Assembly: GCA_020860515.1 (NCBI GenBank)
Contig: JAJBUG010000091.1
Span: forward strand, 62,001 to 126,000
DNA length: 64,000 bases
DNA from: Bacteroidales bacterium
GTDB lineage: Bacteria > Bacteroidota > Bacteroidia > Bacteroidales > Muribaculaceae
Direction of reading: 5' to 3'
In this document: in pieces, positions 58,643 through 64,000 of the stretch
Position numbering within the stretch: the stretch's first letter is position 1
Layout of the letters: each line of letters begins with the position of its first letter
The notes under the pieces: model-generated
Databases searched by the model: none
Told to the model about the DNA's origin: nothing
What the model saw: only the letters and a program-made list of their open reading frames with translations
Translations under genes and position numbers: made by a program

Positions 58643-60340
58643 ATGAAATTCAGTGAATTTGAGATAAAGAAAACCGCCGAACAATTAATCGACATGGCCG
58701 TAGGCCTATGGCGCCGCTCGGGTATTCAATCCGAGCTTGGCCATGTGGAGGAGGATCCAGTATTTAAGATGCTGATGACAGCGGTTGCTTACCAATGGGG
58801 CGAAGCAAATCTGCGCATTGACTCGCTGAAGGCTGATTTGCTGAGAGATTTCATCAATTACACCACACCATACGCGCAATGCGGAGCCTTGCCTGCATCA
58901 GTGACAGTCCGGGCTAACCCTAATCAAAACATAGATGAAGGGTGGCTCAACGAATCCACTTACTTTACACTAAATGGCACTGGATTTCGCTTCATTCCCT
59001 TGCTTAACACCAAGCTGACCCACGTAGGGATTGAAGCCGTAGAGAGGATTGATGGTCGCCGATGGAAAGTCAAGCTGTCGCTACCATCATCTCTGGAATC
59101 AATCGGAGGTCTAACGTTTGCTATCAATTCGCCTTATTACAGCGACCTGCGAATAACTGCAACCAAACGCGAAATCCCCCTCATAAAGCCTTGGGAATAT
59201 TCGGAACTGCCATTTAACAAATGCTTCGACCCCCTGGAAATACCAGCCGAGGGAGGCAATTCTATGCCCTCAGCCTCGATATGGCTTGAAACCATGGCTT
59301 TCCAAAATCTCAGATTCTATTATATCTTACCCGATGAGGCAGCCAAGGTGACTAACCCAGGCTCAATGGAACTCATAATGGAATTCATGGGCATAGACGA
59401 CAATTTTACCTTCGACAAGTCGCTATTGCAATTTAACTGCGTGCCGTTGGCAAATATTTCATTAGCCACCGCTTGGCTTGACAATGAACATCCAGCGGCC
59501 CGCATCAGTGGTGACGCACAATTTGTAGGGCTATATGACAATACCCAGCAGATTGACGCCCGAGATTATCAAATTGAAATCCGCAGGGTGGCTACCGACC
59601 GCTTTAACCGGCCCTTGCTAATCAATCTGGCACAAGAATTAATCAATAGATTCGATTCGGATTATTACGCCTTTTCTCAGACCAAAGCCCTGGCGGACGG
59701 CAAAATCATCAATCAGATGAAGCGAGCCGTAAATGACCTGTCGGAATCACTGCGCGAGGAAGAAATGGAGGCACAAGGCATATATCTGATACTCCATACT
59801 GATGATTATTCATCAAAGAAGAAAAACCTGTCGGTTGAGGTGAAATATCTCACCACAAATGGAGCGGCTGTAAATTCAGTGCTTACCGCAGATAGCAAAT
59901 TCCTGTCGCCCGCGATTGTTGACCAAAGCACTATCAAGGTGATATCCAAGCCTGCGGGAGGCATAGATGCTTCGCGATTCCTGTCGAAAGGCAAGGGATT
60001 GGCGGCATATCGCCTTAATACCAACGACCGATTGGTGACACCGATGGACTACAAGCTATTTGTAAAGAAAGAGCTGCAGCGCAGATTCGACATTCCAGCC
60101 GAGCTGATAAAAAATATCCGAGTGACCACAAGGCGCGAAAGAATGCGCCGTGAATCTGATTACGTGCTGCAAATCACAGTCACTCTTTCCGACAACCCTA
60201 TACTCACTCGCATGATCACCGGAAAGGTTGAATATATCAAACTGCTCTTGCAGAAAGCCATGGAAGTGCGCAGCACCCAAGTTTTAAAAATCGAAGTAAA
60301 CATTCTGCAAGAATCAAAACCAAAGAAAGAAAACCAGTAA
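58643..60340 (+). CDS. tssF: T6SS baseplate protein TssF
   Basis: This 565-residue protein is the large baseplate wedge subunit. It starts with a helical arm (EIKKTAEQLIDMAVGLWRRS, DPVFKMLMTAVAYQWGEANL) like TssF/gp6 N-termini, followed by repeated beta-rich domains (FRFIPLLNTKLTHVGI, LPFNKCFDPLEIPAEG). It ends in a TssF-like RFDIPAELIKNIRVTT and a Lys-rich tail. Its size and position after tssE fit. The Ubl gene follows three bases after its stop. Confidence 0.8.
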   Translation: MKFSEFEIKKTAEQLIDMAVGLWRRSGIQSELGHVEEDPVFKMLMTAVAYQWGEANLRIDSLKADLLRDFINYTTPYAQCGALPASVTVRANPNQNIDEGWLNESTYFTLNGTGFRFIPLLNTKLTHVGIEAVERIDGRRWKVKLSLPSSLESIGGLTFAINSPYYSDLRITATKREIPLIKPWEYSELPFNKCFDPLEIPAEGGNSMPSASIWLETMAFQNLRFYYILPDEAAKVTNPGSMELIMEFMGIDDNFTFDKSLLQFNCVPLANISLATAWLDNEHPAARISGDAQFVGLYDNTQQIDARDYQIEIRRVATDRFNRPLLINLAQELINRFDSDYYAFSQTKALADGKIINQMKRAVNDLSESLREEEMEAQGIYLILHTDDYSSKKKNLSVEVKYLTTNGAAVNSVLTADSKFLSPAIVDQSTIKVISKPAGGIDASRFLSKGKGLAAYRLNTNDRLVTPMDYKLFVKKELQRRFDIPAELIKNIRVTTRRERMRRESDYVLQITVTLSDNPILTRMITGKVEYIKLLLQKAMEVRSTQVLKIEVNILQESKPKKENQ

Positions 60341-60343
60341 CCT

Positions 60344-60664
60344 ATGGATGAAGATTTTCTTATTAATATCGTATATAAAAACCGCAAGGTAAAATTCAAA
60401 GTTACCGACCCAACTCTTCCACTGTCAAAGCTAATGAACAATCTTAGGCATGCCACTGACTTGGAAGGGAAATTAGTGTTTGACTTCCCATCGGTTGATG
60501 CCACTGGGGCACCACTCGATTTTTATTTTGGCAAGGAGGATACCGGCACTAAGGAATTGCGAATATTGCGTCCGCGCATAGGAAAAGACGAACAAACTCT
60601 CTTTGATTACGGAGTGACCAACGGTGACACCATATATCTGGTAGCTGACCCCTTCCCTGGATAA
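60344..60664 (+). CDS. ubiquitin-like protein with bare C-terminal glycine
   Basis: This 106-residue protein has a beta-grasp pattern: beta hairpin FLINIVYKNRKVKFKV, helix LSKLMNNLRHATDLEGKLVF, beta VDATGAPLDFYFG, and a ubiquitin-like end DEQTLFDYGVTNGDTIYLVA. Compare ubiquitin's T-L-x-D-Y-x-I-x-x-x-x-T-L-x-L-V. It ends at DPFPG, with the final glycine directly before the stop, so no peptidase is needed to expose it. It is flanked by TssF and the E2, and an E1-like gene lies 4 kb upstream. It could instead be a non-conjugated Ubl like YukD of type VII systems, but the E1 and E2 argue against that. Confidence 0.85.
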   Translation: MDEDFLINIVYKNRKVKFKVTDPTLPLSKLMNNLRHATDLEGKLVFDFPSVDATGAPLDFYFGKEDTGTKELRILRPRIGKDEQTLFDYGVTNGDTIYLVADPFPG

Positions 60665-61246
60665 ATGACAGTTTCAGAAATCGACATAAGCACACTGAAT
60701 GGACGCGGACGCCGCCGATTAAGGGAGTGGCAAGAGCTTTCTGCTCTCAGCAATGACGACCCAACCATTTCAATTGAACCCATAAAGCTCAATTCTTCAG
60801 GAGTTCCCGTTGAATACATGGTCACATTTGTCTTGGCTTCAATCATTGGCGTAGAGGGAGATTTTGAGCCTGGAAATTTATCCGCTATCAACAGGCCTCG
60901 ATTTGGAAGAGGCTTTTCCATGAAGATAATTCTGCCCGATGGTTATCCCAGCATTGATGCTCCGGCTATCTTCAGATTTACCCCTGATAATAATGGAGCC
61001 AACATGCCTTGGCATCCCAATATAGCTTATTATGGAGATTTTGCCGGACGAGTTTGCCTAAACCCAAAAGATACAGCCTCCTCGCTCGCCTCAGGCTGCA
61101 AAAGAGCGGCAGATTATCTTCGCTATGACCTCTATCATGCCGATTTGACAGTGCCCTACCCCGAAGATTTGCGAGTGGCTGCATGGGTAAGAGAGCAAGG
61201 AGAACCCAGGGGTTGGATATATTTTAACCAAAGTGATTTTGACTGA
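60665..61246 (+). CDS. E2-like ubiquitin-conjugating enzyme homologue (UBC fold)
   Basis: This 193-residue protein begins at the base after the Ubl stop. It keeps E2 hallmarks in order: SRL-like helix RRLREWQELSA, a beta meander, FSMKIILPDGYPSIDAPAIF (the F/Y-x-V/I-x-I-P-x-x-Y-P-x-x-x-P pattern), then the HPN tripeptide H117-P118-N119 (MPWHPNIAYYGDFAGRVCLN), and C131 as the catalytic cysteine in G-R-V-C-L-N. The HPN-to-Cys spacing is 12, against 8 in UBE2D-type enzymes, so there is a four-residue insert. It ends in WVREQGEPRGWIYF, unlike classical E2 tails. The next gene lies seven bases downstream. Confidence 0.86.
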   Translation: MTVSEIDISTLNGRGRRRLREWQELSALSNDDPTISIEPIKLNSSGVPVEYMVTFVLASIIGVEGDFEPGNLSAINRPRFGRGFSMKIILPDGYPSIDAPAIFRFTPDNNGANMPWHPNIAYYGDFAGRVCLNPKDTASSLASGCKRAADYLRYDLYHADLTVPYPEDLRVAAWVREQGEPRGWIYFNQSDFD

Positions 61247-61253
61247 ACCCAAT

Positions 61254-62426
61254 ATGCATCGATTATTATCATATTTCTTTTTACTATCCTCAATCTGCTG
61301 CATGGCATCAGCCCCATTGAGAGTTACTGTAAGCGATGAAGTTATTTTTTCAGAGCAACTGCAACTCTACAACGGCGATGAATTGGAAAATGTGACGGTG
61401 CGCATCAGTTACGACGAGGATGTAAACCAGCTGTCAATAGCCCTGCTATCTAAAAGCCGTCTCTTTGTATTCCACGACACTGTAGCTTACAATGGAATTG
61501 TGAAAAGCAATATTTTTGGCCATGCCACTCAGTTGGTGCCAGAGAAACTCCCTTATCAAATCGAGACCGAGAGCGGTTCGCGCTACCGGGTGACCAAACA
61601 ATACAAAAAATCGCTAAAACAACCCTCAAAAAAACACATTTTCTCTCCTTGGATCTCTACAACTGACCTCAATCCAGTGGATTGCGCGTTGAAGATGGTC
61701 AATGACTCGGTTGAAGCCGTTTATACTCTGCCCAATAGGGAGGATTCCCTTTTCTTTGTTTCGCTCAATGATGTGTCGTTTATCCAACATTCCCTCAAGA
61801 GCAAGCCGGGCCATAAAACCTACGATCTGTCTGCTTGGGCCAACTTGGATCGCACATACGATATCAAAGTAAAGCGCAACCCATGCTTCGGCATGGATAC
61901 CAAAATCTCAAAAGCTGAAACAAAGAAGGACGAAGTTAAGGCCAAATATGAAGAGATAAACAAAAGGCTTAATGGACGCACCACTACATCAAGCGCCGAT
62001 TTTGCCACAGCTTTTGCCACATTGCGCGACACTGCACTAAAAGAACTGAAAAAAAATCAGTCGCGCAGCCTTTGTGTTGACCTTAACAAAGAGATTGACG
62101 CTTATAACGCCTATATCGATTCGATAGCCGCTCTGAATATCACTTATGTGCCCGATGAGCGCATAATAGCAGCCTCTCAGCCTAAACCCAAAGAGATTGA
62201 TGCCGCCTATCTTTACAAGACCGCACGAGAAATCGATGAGGATGTGGCTCGATACATTGTAGCATCGGATCCCATGGAACGGTTGGACATAAAGGCACGA
62301 TGCAAAAATCGGATTCAAGCAGCCAATGCCGCAATCAAGGATGCCACGGCAGCAAATTCTACCCAATCACAAGCCTTGAGCACTTTCCGACAAGCCGAGG
62401 CTTATTTCAAAAAGAAATGCCAATAG
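61254..62426 (+). CDS. exported T6SS-associated protein (possible TssP-like)
   Basis: I start at MHRLLSYFFLLSSICCMASA (61254), a signal peptide, giving 390 residues. The mature N-terminal part is beta-rich (VTVSDEVIFSEQLQLYNGDE, LENVTVRISYDEDVNQLSIA); the C-terminal part from about 200 is helical with repeated charged segments (KAETKKDEVKAKYEEINKRL). Secreted proteins of this sort accompany the T6SSiii envelope complex, but I cannot match it firmly to TssO, P, Q or R. It follows the E2 gene closely. Confidence 0.6.
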   Translation: MHRLLSYFFLLSSICCMASAPLRVTVSDEVIFSEQLQLYNGDELENVTVRISYDEDVNQLSIALLSKSRLFVFHDTVAYNGIVKSNIFGHATQLVPEKLPYQIETESGSRYRVTKQYKKSLKQPSKKHIFSPWISTTDLNPVDCALKMVNDSVEAVYTLPNREDSLFFVSLNDVSFIQHSLKSKPGHKTYDLSAWANLDRTYDIKVKRNPCFGMDTKISKAETKKDEVKAKYEEINKRLNGRTTTSSADFATAFATLRDTALKELKKNQSRSLCVDLNKEIDAYNAYIDSIAALNITYVPDERIIAASQPKPKEIDAAYLYKTAREIDEDVARYIVASDPMERLDIKARCKNRIQAANAAIKDATAANSTQSQALSTFRQAEAYFKKKCQ

Positions 62427-63257
62427 ATGCCAGTGAAGAGAATATTGATCATAACCATCTTCGCCTTAATATTTTGGATTGCGCCAAAGAGCCAGGACGA
62501 ATATGATTTTTATGAGCTTGACAATCTGGCCTCGAAAGCTGAAATTGAAGCTTGCATGTTCGACCTCATGGACCGAATGGACGCAATATCTGATATGATG
62601 AAGCAAGCATCAAGCATTGAGGATGTGGATAGCATCCGCATTAAATTGTCGGCAGTAGGAATGCTTTATGAGATAGCCTATGCCAACAGCTCGGATGCGC
62701 TATACACTGATGATGCTTTGATGCAACTGGTTTCGAGCGTAGATGACCGCCGACGATTGCTCACTGATTCGGTGGCGATATGCAAGAATATGGTAAATGC
62801 CATTGAGGCTTCTGATAAACTGTTAGCTTTCATGCAATCGCGCGACTCGATGTACCATATATTAGATGCTCGGGCTGCAGAATTGGCATTGGTCAAGCAA
62901 GCGGCTACCATATTGGACAAGCTGAAAGCCTCGGAACAGCTAACATTTGCCGACATCTCCCAAAAATACGAGAAGGCGAAGGCTGACGCTGACGCCTTTC
63001 CCCAACTTCAAGAAACATTCGACTCAATCACTGTGCGATACGTAGCGATTAAGGAAATGTCGGACCGCATCCAAGGCCAGCAATATGAGCCTTGGCTGAC
63101 ACGCATCAAGGATTACCTGATAAGCTTTGCTGCCGTGGCAATTATCTTAATGTTCTTGAATGTGCTGCAAAGCAAATACAAGCAAGCCAAAATGCTGCGC
63201 CAACAGGCCAAGAAGCTAAAGAATCTTCCTGGTCAGAAAAAATATCCCGAAATTTAA
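62427..63257 (+). CDS. membrane-anchored helical T6SS-associated protein
   Basis: This 276-residue protein begins with a hydrophobic signal or anchor (RILIITIFALIFWIAP), continues with an about 200-residue helical periplasmic segment with many Asp/Ala helices, and has one C-terminal transmembrane helix (YLISFAAVAIILMFLNVLQ at about 230-250). A basic cytoplasmic tail (SKYKQAKMLRQQAKKLKNL) follows. The topology suits a component bridging envelope and baseplate. The nearest thing known is the T6SSiii TssO/N-type membrane set; this is inference. It directly abuts the previous gene. Confidence 0.6.
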   Translation: MPVKRILIITIFALIFWIAPKSQDEYDFYELDNLASKAEIEACMFDLMDRMDAISDMMKQASSIEDVDSIRIKLSAVGMLYEIAYANSSDALYTDDALMQLVSSVDDRRRLLTDSVAICKNMVNAIEASDKLLAFMQSRDSMYHILDARAAELALVKQAATILDKLKASEQLTFADISQKYEKAKADADAFPQLQETFDSITVRYVAIKEMSDRIQGQQYEPWLTRIKDYLISFAAVAIILMFLNVLQSKYKQAKMLRQQAKKLKNLPGQKKYPEI

Positions 63258-63261
63258 ATCC

Positions 63262-64000
63262 ATGGCTAAAACCCAAAATATATATCAATTGCTGGTAACA
63301 GCAGTGTTAAGCCTGCTGCTAACTGGCTGCCTTGACAAATGGTCGGAGCCGCACCAAGACCACCCCAGGAGCGCGCTATGGGCCGAAGTAGGCCATTCTA
63401 CCAAATGTGACTCGCTGTGGGTGGACGTAACACTCGATGATGGTGCCGACCCAATGGATCCTGATTCGATAGCAATCATCGAATACATAGGTGAGCGACG
63501 AGTAAATGACAAGACCCAGCCCCGAGCCACAGGCGTATCAATGCCCCTTTATGATTTAGCCATTAATCCCGATGATCAGATTCTTTTTTTGGCTGACCTT
63601 TGTGTAGATTCAGCTTTAGTTGAACGTCAGAAAAAGCTGGCGAAAGAGCTTTATCGCTTCTTCCCCAACAACGCAAAGCTTGCATTTATTACGGCCGACG
63701 GCCTTACCCCTATTTCTACCGCCTCAGATTATGTAATTGACAAGCGATTTGTGGCTGAGAAGACAAAAAATAAGTATCTCTATCGCGGGATTGTGAATTT
63801 CCTTAATCAGGCGGCACTTTCACCCGAATTTTCCAACTACTCTTATGTGGTTGTTGCATCTGACAGCCGTGTTTATGATGGGAGCATACCAATGGATCCA
63901 GATCATTTTAAGTTGCAGCAACAGATTCTCGACCTCTCAGCTGACGACTCCCAACTAATTGTAAATTATGTAAATCTTGGCCGCAACGAGGATTCACCAT
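63262..64000 (+). CDS. lipoprotein with vWA-like fold, TssR-like (3' end outside window)
   Basis: The gene runs off the window. It opens with a lipoprotein signal (MAKTQNIYQLLVTAVLSLLL then TGCLDKW, lipid cysteine at 23). The following region resembles a vWA-type domain: DQILFLADLCVDSALVERQK, LAKELYRFFPNNAKLAFITA and SNYSYVVVASDSRVYDGS. TssR of T6SSiii is a lipoprotein with such a domain, so a TssR-like role in the envelope complex is plausible. Only 246 codons are visible. Confidence 0.6.
   Translation, partial: MAKTQNIYQLLVTAVLSLLLTGCLDKWSEPHQDHPRSALWAEVGHSTKCDSLWVDVTLDDGADPMDPDSIAIIEYIGERRVNDKTQPRATGVSMPLYDLAINPDDQILFLADLCVDSALVERQKKLAKELYRFFPNNAKLAFITADGLTPISTASDYVIDKRFVAEKTKNKYLYRGIVNFLNQAALSPEFSNYSYVVVASDSRVYDGSIPMDPDHFKLQQQILDLSADDSQLIVNYVNLGRNEDSP

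Noticed and set aside
60344..60664. Ubl as a YukD/EsaB-like type VII component or a sulfur carrier (ThiS/MoaD)
   Set aside because: No type VII, thiamine or molybdopterin genes are near, and an E2 abuts it. Not fully excluded; it is the main alternative to conjugation.
41601..64000. Reading the locus as a phage tail or an extracellular contractile injection system
   Set aside because: ClpV, TssK, TssF, TssE, Hcp-type tube proteins and envelope-type membrane proteins fit a T6SS; extracellular systems lack TssK and the membrane set.
1..64000. tRNA or rRNA genes
   Set aside because: I saw no cloverleaf-like or rRNA-like sequence while reading, but a covariance search was not possible.

Overview
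The window comes from a member of the Bacteroidales, most likely a gut Muribaculaceae-like bacterium. This is inferred from gene content, since no 16S gene is present. Pointers are the MurF-alanine racemase fusion, a GSCFA protein, FimB/Mfa2-type lipoprotein fimbriae, an UpxY-like NusG paralogue, a type VI secretion system (T6SS) of the Bacteroidetes subtype iii, and -7 boxes of the form TAnnTTTG (often TAATTTTG) upstream of genes.

Layout. 1-2149: tail of dprA, kdsA, and a nucleoside phosphorylase. 2150-5700: an accessory patch with a HepT/MntA toxin-antitoxin pair, REP-like hairpins, gene remnants, an unknown protein and a lipoprotein; two genes here share a near-identical promoter. 5693-26883: mostly housekeeping genes (murF-alr, plsC, cls, GSCFA, xth, FadL-type porin, tatD, prenyl synthase, galM, galK, CoA transferase, miaB, aguB, gdhA, an exonuclease), separated by odd intergenic short repeats and palindromes. 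26884-30212: a second decayed patch with an IS66 TnpA-like fragment, a PAS protein, an aldo/keto reductase, an internally deleted Y-family polymerase and an ATPase tail. 30213-37514: a leftward fimbrial operon (DUF3575 protein, Mfa2-like anchor, three fimbrillin-like subunits and one larger lipoprotein). 37700-41404: a thioesterase, gene debris, a HipA-like kinase with a DUF3037 partner, and a GH125 alpha-mannosidase.

41493-64000 (running off the end): one tightly packed T6SSiii operon. A NusG-like antiterminator leads it, followed by ClpV, sheath TssB/TssC, four Hcp-like proteins, a very long VgrG with a repeat insert, an unknown protein, a second spike-like protein, a DUF4280 PAAR-like tip, two small unknowns, then TssG, TssK, TssE and TssF, and finally envelope-type proteins.

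The main discovery candidate lies inside this operon. An E1-like ThiF-fold enzyme (55020-56165) sits between the tip and baseplate genes. A ubiquitin-like protein ending in a bare C-terminal glycine (60344-60664) and a canonical-looking E2 with an HPN motif and active-site cysteine (60665-61246) sit between TssF and the envelope genes. Gene spacing is 0 to 7 bases, so these look like intrinsic members of the operon. The simplest reading is a ubiquitin-like conjugation pathway dedicated to a contractile injection system, acting on a structural part, a cargo protein or a host or competitor target. That function is inferred; the sequence shows only the three folds, their key residues and their placement.
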